This document shows, piece by piece, positions 23,998-32,501 of a DNA stretch of 64,000 nt (its first letter is position 1; each line of letters opens with the position of its first letter). This stretch comes from an uncultured Candidatus Melainabacteria bacterium. Its GTDB lineage: Bacteria; Cyanobacteriota; Vampirovibrionia; Gastranaerophilales; Gastranaerophilaceae. The notes under the pieces were generated by a model, which was not told the DNA's origin, did no database searches, and was given only the letters and a program-made list of their open reading frames with translations. The stretch covers positions 124,001 to 188,000 of the forward strand of contig CAKUXM010000002.1 in NCBI GenBank assembly GCA_934700335.1, written 5' to 3'. A program made the position numbers and the translations under genes.

Positions 23998-25815
23998 TTA
24001 TGAGAAAGGCTTAATGTCTTCTTTTTTAACAGTCTTAGATTTATCTGGAAAACCGTTTTTGCCAATTTCGTAGAATGAACCATTGTATTCTATAACTTTA
24101 TCACCAGCTTTTGTAAGTCTTACTGTGCATTGACCATTAATGCCCTCTTTTGTTTGAGCTCTAAATTTGTCTCCTTCACTGTATGCAGAGATTTTTTTCA
24201 AATAACTATCAGCCCACGTTGGACCACCAGTAAAGAAATCTGTATCAGCCATTATTTCATCATATTTTTTTCTTTCATTTTCAGATAAGTTTGCTAACTG
24301 TTGTTCTTTTATAGCTTTTAATCTTGTTTTAGCATCTGTTTTTGTTTCTGCCTCTGCTTTTACTGCTGGTTGGTCTTTTTTAGGTGCAGTTTTTGCTTTT
24401 TGAACTTCAACTTTTGTTGATGTATTTTTAGTTTCTTTAGCTTTAGCTTTTGCATCTTTTACAAGAGCCTTAATATCGTTAGCAGATCTGCCATCTATGT
24501 TAATACCGTATTCATTAATTTCATCAGCATATTTAACAAGTGCTTTCAAACGTTTTTCTTCAGCTTTCGAACCTTTTTCAGCAGCTTTTACAGCTTCTTT
24601 CAACTCTTTAGGTGAAAGACCTTCATATTTAATGTCTAATTTTTCAGCTTTGTCTAAGTATTTGCTGTAGTTGTTTCCAGAAGAATCTTCAATTTCTCTG
24701 AAGTACTTATTTACTTCAGCAGCTGTATAAGTTTTACCTGTTGAAGCTTTGTAAGTTCCATCGCCATTGTCAGTTAGACCAAAGTCAGACAATTTATTAC
24801 CTTCAGTACCTTGCCATTGGATACCTCTTGGGAAAATAATTTTGTCCTTTGATTTAACTGGTTTTTGGTCTGGCTTTGCTGGTTTTTCACCAGAGTCAAC
24901 TTCTGTTCCTTCTGGTTTTTGGTCTGGTTTTTCTTTAACAGCCTCATCTAACAAACTGTTCATTTCTTTACCAAAATCTTCACCAAAATCATCAGCTAAG
25001 TTAACATCAGCACCCATTTTAGCAATTTGGGCTTTCGTATATGTATGTTTGTCTCCTACTTTCATTGTTGTGTAGTGTTTTTTATTGCTTTCAGCTTTAT
25101 TTTCATTGTCGCCTGCAACAATTCCATCATAAACAGCTTTAACATCAGCTTGTTTACCGTCTATACTTGTTTTATTGATGTTTTCCTTAGCAACAGAAGT
25201 AAGATTATCACCTTGTTTATTTAGTGTTACATCAAATTTTGCATTTTCTAATTCTTTTTGTAATTCTTGATAATTATCCCAAGAGAAATCAACTTCTCTT
25301 TGAAGTCCTGCTTCATCACCTTGAGCTTTCTTCAATTCGTCTTCTTTTGCTTGAGCAGCTTTCATTAAAGTATCAAGTTGACCTTTAATTTCAGGAGATT
25401 CTTTTTCAATCTCAGCTTTCAAAGCTTCATATTTTTTGAATTCTTTTAAATCTTTTTCGTATTGTTTAACATCTTCTTGATATTGTTTAAAATCTGCTTT
25501 CTTTTGCTCAAATTCATTATTGATAATACCTTTTTCTTTTTCACTAGCCTCAGCAGGAATATTTGGTGCACTTCCTGGATCTTCAACCTTTTTAGGTTCT
25601 TTTGGTTTTGCCTTAACATTAAAATTAGATAAAATCATAACTTTTTGAGCAAGTTTAGCATCTAATTGTTCTGCTCTACCTTGCTCTTTTTGTATTTTTG
25701 AATATTCAGCTTGAACAGCTTTAGTTTGTTCTTGTGCCGATTTAAGTTGTTTTTTTCTAGTTTCTAATAATTTCCAACCGTCTGCAACTTTTGCTTGAAT
25801 GCTATTAGTACCCAT
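23998..25815 (-). CDS. Long coiled-coil protein under a sigma-28 promoter
   Basis: A 605-residue protein starting at ATG 25815 after AAAGGA. It begins MGTNSIQAKVADGWKLLETR without a signal peptide. Residues 15-200 are strongly charged coiled coil (EQTKAVQAEYSKIQKEQGRA ...). A Pro/Lys/Asp-rich linker (EKPAKPDQKPVKSKDK) and further helical segments follow, with DGTYKAS and EYNGSFYEIGKNGFPDKSKT as small beta-like units. No enzyme motif or family is recognised. A perfect FliA-type promoter precedes it, so it is probably made with the flagellum and may be an export substrate or structural component; that is inference. Confidence 0.6.
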   Translation of the reverse strand: MGTNSIQAKVADGWKLLETRKKQLKSAQEQTKAVQAEYSKIQKEQGRAEQLDAKLAQKVMILSNFNVKAKPKEPKKVEDPGSAPNIPAEASEKEKGIINNEFEQKKADFKQYQEDVKQYEKDLKEFKKYEALKAEIEKESPEIKGQLDTLMKAAQAKEDELKKAQGDEAGLQREVDFSWDNYQELQKELENAKFDVTLNKQGDNLTSVAKENINKTSIDGKQADVKAVYDGIVAGDNENKAESNKKHYTTMKVGDKHTYTKAQIAKMGADVNLADDFGEDFGKEMNSLLDEAVKEKPDQKPEGTEVDSGEKPAKPDQKPVKSKDKIIFPRGIQWQGTEGNKLSDFGLTDNGDGTYKASTGKTYTAAEVNKYFREIEDSSGNNYSKYLDKAEKLDIKYEGLSPKELKEAVKAAEKGSKAEEKRLKALVKYADEINEYGINIDGRSANDIKALVKDAKAKAKETKNTSTKVEVQKAKTAPKKDQPAVKAEAETKTDAKTRLKAIKEQQLANLSENERKKYDEIMADTDFFTGGPTWADSYLKKISAYSEGDKFRAQTKEGINGQCTVRLTKAGDKVIEYNGSFYEIGKNGFPDKSKTVKKEDIKPFS

Positions 25816-25857
25816 ATTTATTCCTTTCTATAAAAACAATACTCCTATGTAACATAT

Positions 25858-25884
25858 TTATCGGCTCAGAAATCTAAATCTTTA
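25858..25884 (-). promoter_or_regulatory. Sigma-28 (FliA) promoter, consensus match
   Basis: Minus strand: TAAAGATT (25884-25877), 11 bases, then GCCGATAA (25865-25858). This is the FliA consensus TAAAGTTT-N11-GCCGATAA with two differences in the -35 tail and an exact -10. The predicted start leaves a 5' UTR of about 36 bases to the ATG at 25815. Confidence 0.8.
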
Positions 25885-25981
25885 ACGTACAAAAGCATGT
25901 CAAATTCAGTCAAATTCTCATGTTCAAGGTTATATATGCGTTTTCGTGATTTTAGCCCAAGTTTACAAAGCTTAACAAAAT

Positions 25982-27047
25982 TTATTTTGATTTTAAATAA
26001 GCTTCAATAAACCCGTCAATTTCACCATTCATAACACCTTCAACATCACTTGTTTCAAAGCCAGTTCTATGGTCTTTTACCATTTTGTACGGGTGAAATA
26101 CATAAGAGCGGATTTGTGAACCAAAGTTTATATCAAAATTTTCGCCCTTCAATTCTGCCAATTTCTTTTCATGCTCTTGTTGTTTAATCTCCAAAAGTTT
26201 TGATGCAAGGATTTGCATAGCGTTTTCTTTGTTTTGAAGTTGAGAACGTTCTTGTTGACATCTTACAACAATCCCAGTAGGTTTATGCACAACCCTAACC
26301 GCTGTCTCAACCTTATTAACATTTTGTCCGCCTGCACCGCCAGAACGCATTGTATCAACCTCAATATCTTCCGGAGGAATAATAATTTTCTTTTCAAAAT
26401 CAGGAATAATCGGACAAACTTCTAAAGATGCAAAACTTGTTTGTCTTTTATTACTTGAATTAAAAGGTGAAAGTCTAACAAGTCTATGAACGCCTTTTTC
26501 AGCCTTTGCATAGCCATAAGCATATTTACCAGTTAATTTTATCGTAGCAGACTTAATCCCAGCTTCTTCGCCATCTGATTTATCCATCAATTCTACTTTA
26601 TAACCTTTAATTTCACCCCAGCGAGAATACATTCTCAATAACATGCTTGCCCAATCTTGTGCATCAGTTCCGCCAGCTCCGGCATTAACTGTCAAAATTG
26701 CATTAGCCTCGTCGTATTCACCGCTCAGCATTCTCTTTATCTCAAAACTATCCAATTCTTTTTCAACTTGGACTAAGTTTCCTTCGGCTTCTTTAATTAA
26801 TTCTTCGTCTTCTAATTCTTTCGCCACTTCAAAATCAGAAACAATATTTTCCCATCTTGAAAAATTATCCAAAGTCTCTTTTATCTCTTTAGAATTCTGC
26901 CCTAACTCATTTGCCAAAGCTTGATTTGACCAACATTCTGGGCTTTGAAGTTTTGCCTCAATCTCCGATAAATCCTTCTTTAATTTTTCGAGGTCAAAGA
27001 CACTCCTTATTTTTATTAATTCTATCTTTAATATTATTTATATCCAT
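25982..27047 (-). CDS. prfB: Peptide chain release factor 2, programmed +1 frameshift
   Basis: RF2 terminates translation at UGA and UAA. The gene is in two frames: codons 1-17 from ATG 27047 (MDINNIKDRINKNKECL) end at an in-frame TGA (26996-26994), and the rest continues in the +1 frame to 25982. The product is about 354 residues. The main frame carries VNAGAGGTDAQDW, the RF2 stop-recognition tripeptide SPF (RLSPFNSSNKRQ) and the catalytic GGQ loop (MRSGGAGGQNVNK). No ribosome site is seen before ATG, and a TATAAT lies only about ten bases upstream, so the mRNA may be nearly leaderless. Expression is autoregulated by RF2 level. Confidence 0.95.
26992..27008 (-). other. RF2 autoregulatory frameshift site
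   Basis: Minus strand reads AAGGAGTGTCTTTGACC: a Shine-Dalgarno-like AAGGAG, then CTT TGA C, the classic slippery site where CTT re-pairs one base forward at the TGA stop. The spacing matches known prfB sites. Confidence 0.93.
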
Positions 27048-27104
27048 ACGTAAATTATACAATAAAAAGTTGCTTTTTTTACGCATATTATTTAAAATAA
27101 ACTC

Positions 27105-27788
27105 ATGAGTAATTTACAACCAAACCAACAATTAAATATTTTGTTTGATACACCTGCAGGAGAAAAGGCTATCTCTTGCTATATTAAACAAGTATATCCG
27201 GATAGAATTACCCTTACGCAACCTCAAGATTGGGAAAATCATTTGGACTTATTACAAGAAGGCGAAGAATTAAAGACAAAAGTTTTCACAAGAAGTGGTG
27301 TATTGCTATACACAGCATTAGTATTAACTTCTCCAGAAAATGACAATTTCACTCTTGAATACAACGAAGAAGCTGCAAAAATTATGCAACGAAGATTTTA
27401 CACTCGTGTTCCTATGGAAACAATCGTTGATTGCGAATACGATAAACTCGTTAATGCAAATGAAAATTCTAATGACAGAATGGTTAAATTCTCAACTCAA
27501 ATCAATTGTGAATTCGAAAAATTTATCGTTGAAGCTGAAACTATCGACATCGGCGGTGGCGGTCTTAAAATTGAATCAAAACAAAAATTACCTTTTGATA
27601 AAACAATTACTTTTAAAATTAACTTATTTGATGATATAATAATTGCGCAAGGTGTTCTTGTTCCAAAAACAAACCTTCCACCTTTGCAATATGGAGTAAA
27701 ATTCACAAAAATCAAGGAAGAAGACAAAGATAGAATTATCAAGGTTTGCTTTAGAATTGAAGGTATATTAAACAGAAAACAAGATTAG
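27105..27788 (+). CDS. PilZ-domain c-di-GMP receptor (YcgR-like)
   Basis: A 227-residue protein with an N-terminal YcgR-type beta domain (about 5-95) and a C-terminal PilZ domain starting at QRRFYTRVP, the RxxxR c-di-GMP-binding motif. IDIGGGGLKIES is the second PilZ motif (D-x-[SG]-x-x-G). YcgR-type proteins slow or steer flagellar motors when c-di-GMP is bound, which fits the flagellar genes nearby. It is divergent from prfB, and the TPR gene follows ten bases after its stop. Confidence 0.85.
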   Translation: MSNLQPNQQLNILFDTPAGEKAISCYIKQVYPDRITLTQPQDWENHLDLLQEGEELKTKVFTRSGVLLYTALVLTSPENDNFTLEYNEEAAKIMQRRFYTRVPMETIVDCEYDKLVNANENSNDRMVKFSTQINCEFEKFIVEAETIDIGGGGLKIESKQKLPFDKTITFKINLFDDIIIAQGVLVPKTNLPPLQYGVKFTKIKEEDKDRIIKVCFRIEGILNRKQD

Positions 27789-27797
27789 TACTAATTT

Positions 27798-29399
27798 ATG
27801 GAACCAAAAGATATAGAAAAATTAGATAGACAATTTAATGGCAAAAGTAAAAAAAGCAAAGTTCAAAAAGAAATTGAACATTGTCAATTAAAGTTGCAAG
27901 AAGAACCAACAAATGCAGACTTGCATATTAAGCTTGGGGATTTATATCTTGAATGGCATTTGGATATCTCAAATACTTATCAATACATAGATGAAGCTAT
28001 TACTGAATATCAAAGGGCACTTGAAACTTATATAGATTCTGCTGAAATCTATTTCAAAATAGGACAAGCTCAATTCTTTAAAGGCGACCTGGATAAAGCA
28101 ATCAATTACCTAAATACCGCTATCTCTAAAGATGCTAAATTAGGAAAAGCATATTATCTTTTAGCAGAAACTTATACTAAAAAAGCTAGATTTTTAGAAG
28201 CAGTATTTAACGCTAAAAAAGCTGTCAAAGTTGCACCATGGACAAGTTCATCTGCTCACAACTTGTTACACAATATTTACAAATTATCTTCTCACAGAAA
28301 CCCTGCTAAATGGTGGGCTTCTAAATGGGAAAGTCTTTTAGCATTTTTAACACTACCTTTTGATAATTTTGCTATCAAGAGTTTAATGAAATCTATTTCA
28401 TATCTTAAATTCTTACCAATCTTAGTAAAAGGTTATTACATTGTTCAAACTAAAGGACTTGAAAACGCAGTAGATTTCTACATTGATGCAATCGAAAAAG
28501 CTCCGGGGTTCACACCATTATATTGTCTTTTAGGTGATATATACAGAACAATAGGACAATACGATAACGCAATTACTGAATACAAAATGGCAATTTGGAT
28601 TGATAGTTTAAACATTCCTGCTTATCGCCATTTATGTCAAGCATACGAAGAACAAGGTGATTATGATAGCGCAATTGAAGCTTATCACAAATTAATCACT
28701 ATTCTTCCAACAATGCCAGAATTCCACTCAAATTTGGCAAATTTGTATTATGTTAAAGGTGAAATTAAAGAGGCTATTTCTCATTATCAAGCCGCAATCA
28801 CCCTTAACCCTAACAGAGTTTGGACTTCTGTAATTACTCAAACTCTTGGTTTTGTATACCAAGAAAACAAAAAAGATTTAGATGCAGCAATTAGCGCATA
28901 TCAAAGTGCGTATCTTTTAACTCCAGAAGATATAGACATTTATGTAAATTTGGGTTCAGCCTTCTATGATAAAGAAGATTACGAAAACGCTTTAACCGTA
29001 TATAGAAGCGCATTAGACCTTGACCCGACAAATGCAAAAATTCACTGTAACTTAGGCTTCTTGCATTGGGGCAAAGGTGATACAGACGAAGCTATTAAAG
29101 AATATAATTTAGCAATCGAAAATGACCCTAATTATGACATAGCTTACAACAACCTAGGTGTCATTTACCTTGATGACTTAGGTCGTGTTCAACAAGCAAT
29201 CGATTTATTCAAAAAATCTATCGAATGCAATCCAAATTATGCACTTGCGCATTTTAATCTGGCTCGTGCAATCACAGTTGTTGGAGACAAAATTGAAGCA
29301 GCTAAATTATATCAAATAGCACAAGACATCAACAAAGTTACTAACGAAATTGATCCTCAAGATATTACAAACAAAATTAACAACTTGTTTGAATCGTAA
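27798..29399 (+). CDS. Tetratricopeptide repeat protein
   Basis: A 533-residue protein composed largely of TPR units from about residue 35 to 515, with the usual small and aromatic positions (e.g. AKIHCNLGFLHWGKGDTDEA, YDIAYNNLGVIYLDDLGR). A hydrophobic or amphipathic insertion near 175-220 (LLAFLTLPFDNFAIKSL) interrupts the array and may touch the membrane. There is no signal peptide. It follows the PilZ gene closely. TPR proteins are scaffolds; the partner is unknown. Confidence 0.85.
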   Translation: MEPKDIEKLDRQFNGKSKKSKVQKEIEHCQLKLQEEPTNADLHIKLGDLYLEWHLDISNTYQYIDEAITEYQRALETYIDSAEIYFKIGQAQFFKGDLDKAINYLNTAISKDAKLGKAYYLLAETYTKKARFLEAVFNAKKAVKVAPWTSSSAHNLLHNIYKLSSHRNPAKWWASKWESLLAFLTLPFDNFAIKSLMKSISYLKFLPILVKGYYIVQTKGLENAVDFYIDAIEKAPGFTPLYCLLGDIYRTIGQYDNAITEYKMAIWIDSLNIPAYRHLCQAYEEQGDYDSAIEAYHKLITILPTMPEFHSNLANLYYVKGEIKEAISHYQAAITLNPNRVWTSVITQTLGFVYQENKKDLDAAISAYQSAYLLTPEDIDIYVNLGSAFYDKEDYENALTVYRSALDLDPTNAKIHCNLGFLHWGKGDTDEAIKEYNLAIENDPNYDIAYNNLGVIYLDDLGRVQQAIDLFKKSIECNPNYALAHFNLARAITVVGDKIEAAKLYQIAQDINKVTNEIDPQDITNKINNLFES

Positions 29400-29476
29400 A
29401 ATAAATAAATCATGCCGAAACCATGTAATAGCTTGAAAATTTATGTTAAAATTTCTTAACATTTGTCAAAAATTTC

Positions 29477-29503
29477 TAAAGTTTGAAAAATTTATGCCGT
29501 ATA
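29477..29503 (+). promoter_or_regulatory. Sigma-28-like promoter
   Basis: TAAAGTTT (29477-29484, perfect) - 11 bases - GCCGTATA (29496-29503; consensus GCCGATAA). The predicted start is about 40 bases upstream of ATG 29551. Confidence 0.65.
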
Positions 29504-29550
29504 TGATTATGTAAAATGTCTCTAGATTTTAAAAAAGGGTGAGCAAAAAA

Positions 29551-31398
29551 ATGGGCGCAAATATTCCATCAATAGGAAACATAGGTGATATTGATTTAAG
29601 CGAAGCTAAAAGCAAAGTATCTTCAGGTGCATCAGGCTTAGCGTTAAGTGCTATTTCAATTTTTAGCGGAGATGATAAAAAGAAAACAATCATGTCTCAA
29701 CTTAACAAAGCCGAAAAGTCTGGAAAACAAGCTAAATCAAAAATATCTGAAACAAATGGAAAACTTGATAAAGCCAGAACAAACGTTAAAGATGCTGAAG
29801 GCAAGAAAGGAGAAGCTGAAACTAAAAAAACCGGTGCCGAACAGCAACAACAACAAGCTAATGGCATGGACATGAAATCAGCACAAGCAGGTGCTCAAGG
29901 GGTTAGCACAAGAGCTAAAACTAAACAAAAAAATGCCCAAAATTCTCAAGCAAAAGCTGAACAATCAAGTGCCAAAGCAAATTCTAAAGCTCAACAATGT
30001 TCTGCTAAATTAGATAACTCACAATCTAATGTTCAAAATCTTATTGCACAAAGTCAATCTGCTGCCTCTGAACTTGATTCATTACAAGGTAATGACGGTA
30101 CAGGTTCTGGTATGCATAGTGCTTTGTCTTTGAAAACAGGTGCAGAAATTCAAGATATTGAATCAAAAGGTAATAATCAAAGAAATGACATTGAACCAGC
30201 AGTAAATGATAAAATTCAACAAATTCAAAACAACGAAATAAAGATTCAGTCAGAACTTGCTCAATCTAGTGCAGTTGCAGAGGATATGAAGCTTTCTTCT
30301 GCTACGGCGCAACAAGAAATTCAGGCTGAACAAATGCAGGCACAAAGTGAGCAACAACAAGCTCAAGCTGATGATAGCTTGTTAACACAATTTTCAAGTG
30401 TAACAAAACAAGTTGCAACTGTAGCTCAAGCACTCGACGTTACAGGTACAGTCCTTAACGCTGCTGGAGTCGGCGTTCAAGCAGCAGGCGCAACAACTAC
30501 AGCTGCAGGTATCGGAACAACCTCAGCAGGCGGTATCTTAACAGGTATTGGCGCAACATTAACAGCAATTGGTATTCCTCTAATTCCAGTATTCGGTGCA
30601 GGTGTACCAGTTGAAGCTGCTGGTGGTACAACTACAGCAGGTGGCGTAACAACTACAGCTACAGGTGGTACTGTTACTGGCGTTGGTGCAACTGTTACTC
30701 AAGTTGGTACAGTCTTAAAAACTACTGGTAGCACAATAACTACTACTTCTAAAGTTTTAAGTACCGCTGCAAATGCTTCTGACGTTGCTATTAATGTTGC
30801 AAAAGGCGATGTAACTGGTGTTATCTCTGCTGTTGGTAAAACTATTACTTCTTCTGCCTCAATGATAAAAGGTGTTGGAGCTCTACCAATGCAAAGTAAT
30901 TCTAAAATTCAAGCAATTTCAAACTTTGCAAGCCAACATAAAAATGTATTGAGTACTGCCGTTTCAGTTGGAGATACAATAAAAGATGGTGCAAAAACAA
31001 CCAAAGATTTAATGAAAGGTGATGCAGGCGCAGCACTTTCAGACGGATTATCAGCACTATCAAATGCAACGGGTATTGTTAATAGTAAAGTAAGCGATGT
31101 ATTCAACGGTTTATCTGGTGTTGCAGGTATTTCAAACGATATTGCAACTGGCAGAGGTGATGGAGTAACAATTGCGCTTGATGCATTAGCAACTGTCGGT
31201 AGTTTTGATGCTGCTCACAAAAGAAATACAGATAGAGATGGAAGTATCTTTGGTTCAAGCAGTACAATGCACTCTGACAAGGAAAGTACTTTATACAAAA
31301 CAACTACTAAAATTAAAAGTTTATATGAATCTGGCAAGCCAAAAGAAGACCGTTCAACAAGACCAGTTTCACATTCAAGTGCAGAAAATATTAGATAA
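29551..31398 (+). CDS. Ala/Gly/Thr-rich protein with a hydrophobic centre, sigma-28 controlled
   Basis: I choose ATG 29551 (MGANIPSIGN), spaced seven bases from AAGGGTGA, over GTG 29539, which overlaps that ribosome site. The 615-residue product has no signal peptide. Residues 45-280 are Gln/Lys-rich coiled coil. The centre (about 290-430) is a long Gly-, Ala- and Thr-rich hydrophobic stretch (e.g. GIGATLTAIGIPLIPVFGAG). The rest is helical and polar. Coiled coil plus a central hydrophobic segment recalls type III translocator proteins in layout, but no family motif is seen. The promoter ties it to the flagellar regulon. Confidence 0.6.
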   Translation: MGANIPSIGNIGDIDLSEAKSKVSSGASGLALSAISIFSGDDKKKTIMSQLNKAEKSGKQAKSKISETNGKLDKARTNVKDAEGKKGEAETKKTGAEQQQQQANGMDMKSAQAGAQGVSTRAKTKQKNAQNSQAKAEQSSAKANSKAQQCSAKLDNSQSNVQNLIAQSQSAASELDSLQGNDGTGSGMHSALSLKTGAEIQDIESKGNNQRNDIEPAVNDKIQQIQNNEIKIQSELAQSSAVAEDMKLSSATAQQEIQAEQMQAQSEQQQAQADDSLLTQFSSVTKQVATVAQALDVTGTVLNAAGVGVQAAGATTTAAGIGTTSAGGILTGIGATLTAIGIPLIPVFGAGVPVEAAGGTTTAGGVTTTATGGTVTGVGATVTQVGTVLKTTGSTITTTSKVLSTAANASDVAINVAKGDVTGVISAVGKTITSSASMIKGVGALPMQSNSKIQAISNFASQHKNVLSTAVSVGDTIKDGAKTTKDLMKGDAGAALSDGLSALSNATGIVNSKVSDVFNGLSGVAGISNDIATGRGDGVTIALDALATVGSFDAAHKRNTDRDGSIFGSSSTMHSDKESTLYKTTTKIKSLYESGKPKEDRSTRPVSHSSAENIR

Positions 31399-31400
31399 TA

Positions 31401-31432
31401 AAAAAAGGACTTCCAATTCGGAAGTTCTTTTT
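31401..31432. terminator. Bidirectional terminator
   Basis: AAAAAAGGACTTCC - AATTC - GGAAGTTCTTTTTT, with one G-T pair, sits between the convergent genes ending at 31398 and 31432. Confidence 0.8.
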
Positions 31433-31962
31433 TATTCAAACGATAAATCTTTTATTGAATCAATATCAGAGTCTTTGCCCCAATCTTCAGGATATTTCCC
31501 CTCATTTACAAATTTATGGAATGATGAATACGTCCAATCTTTTACATTTTTCACTAATTCATGTTTAACAGGGTTGTAATGAATATATTTTATGTGATTA
31601 TTTAATTCATCTTCACCTTTTATATTGTACTCATAATGTCTTTTTTGGAAAACATCTATTTCATGCTTGTTAAGATATTCTTCATCTTGGGTTTTCAAAA
31701 GTTCAAAATAATCTTTATAAAAATTATGTTTAATACATGTAATAATTTTTGAACAATCTTTTACATCTTTTAAATCCAAAATCAAATGAATGTGAGTTGG
31801 CAAAATACAAATTGCACTTATTTCAAAATCATAATATCCAGCGGTGTATTTAAAAGACTCTCTAAGCATTTCAATATTATCCACAAATATAGGTTTGCGG
31901 TTATGCGAAATAATGATTATATGAATATAACCACTCTTTTTTGATACTCTCTTCATAATCAT
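31432..31962 (-). CDS. REP-associated tyrosine transposase (RAYT, IS200-like)
   Basis: A 176-residue Y1-type transposase of the RAYT group. It has the metal-binding motif THIHLIL (HxH), the family blocks ICILPTHIH and KRHYEYNI (candidate catalytic Tyr) and IKYIHYNPVKHELV ... DWTYSSFHKF. RAYTs are single-copy domesticated relatives of IS200/IS605 transposases that process REP palindromes. The gene has no flanking inverted repeats here, but REP-like elements exist at 59752-59956 and near 22606. Length is normal for the family and all motifs look intact. Confidence 0.88.
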   Translation of the reverse strand: MIMKRVSKKSGYIHIIIISHNRKPIFVDNIEMLRESFKYTAGYYDFEISAICILPTHIHLILDLKDVKDCSKIITCIKHNFYKDYFELLKTQDEEYLNKHEIDVFQKRHYEYNIKGEDELNNHIKYIHYNPVKHELVKNVKDWTYSSFHKFVNEGKYPEDWGKDSDIDSIKDLSFE

Positions 31963-32090
31963 GTTGTAATTTTATACCAAATTGTAAATAAATAGATGAT
32001 ACAAACGGAGTAAATTTAAACCCAAAATAATCGCACCAACTGTAATAATCAAAGTACTCATAATAACACAAACACAAAGATACCCCTGCA

Positions 32091-32122
32091 ATAAAAAATC
32101 CTCAAGAGAAATCTTGAGGATT
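32091..32122 (-). terminator. Terminator of the tRNA transcript
   Basis: An 11-bp perfect stem (AATCCTCAAGA / TCTTGAGGATT, 32097-32107 with 32112-32122) with GAAA/TTTC loop is followed on the minus strand by TTTTTT. Confidence 0.85.
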
Positions 32123-32124
32123 AA

Positions 32125-32210
<86 letters not shown>

Positions 32211-32250
32211 ATTCTCTGATGCCCTCTCACTCTTTTATGAGTAAGAAAAT

Positions 32251-32322
32251 AGCCGGCAATAGGAATCGAACCTACAACCTACGGTTTACAAAACCGTTGC
32301 TCTACCGTTGAGCTATGCCGGC
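32251..32322 (-). tRNA. tRNA-Thr (TGT)
   Basis: Minus strand: acceptor GCCGGCA / TGCCGGC, D arm TAGCTCAACGGTAGAGC, anticodon stem ACGGT-TTTGTAA-ACCGT with anticodon TGT, and T arm GGTTCGATTCC. CCA is not encoded, unlike in the adjacent tRNA-Tyr. Confidence 0.95.
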
Positions 32323-32330
32323 ATACATCT

Positions 32331-32359
32331 ATTGTATTTATAAAATTATTTTATGTCAA
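32331..32359 (-). promoter_or_regulatory. Sigma-70 promoter of the tRNA-Thr/tRNA-Tyr transcript
   Basis: Minus strand: TTGACA (32359-32354, perfect), 17 bases, TACAAT (32336-32331). It is just upstream of tRNA-Thr. Confidence 0.8.
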
Positions 32360-32441
32360 GTAATATTTTTTGACTTTTTACAATTTATCCTTATTAACAT
32401 GTTAGAGGTAGTACAAATAGAGGATTTTTACATTACATTTA

Positions 32442-32468
32442 CAAAGTTTTTTCTAAATTTGCCGTAGT
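32442..32468 (+). promoter_or_regulatory. Sigma-28-like promoter of the flagellar rod operon
   Basis: CAAAGTTT (32442-32449) - 11 bases - GCCGTAGT (32461-32468) has exact FliA spacing, with GCCG conserved and the rest of the -10 diverged. The predicted start is about 27 bases before ATG 32502. Confidence 0.55.
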
Positions 32469-32501
32469 TAAAAATATAAATAAATTATGAGGTTATAAAA
32501 A

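Noticed and set aside
24767..25075. Plus-strand ORF within the 605-residue coiled-coil gene
   Set aside because: Antisense of a Pro/Lys-rich segment, no ribosome site.
31972..32061. A 29-codon hydrophobic ORF on the minus strand (MSTLIITVGAIILGLNLLRL start) upstream of the RAYT gene
   Set aside because: No ribosome site, AT-rich gap, and no partner or conservation evidence; may be chance.
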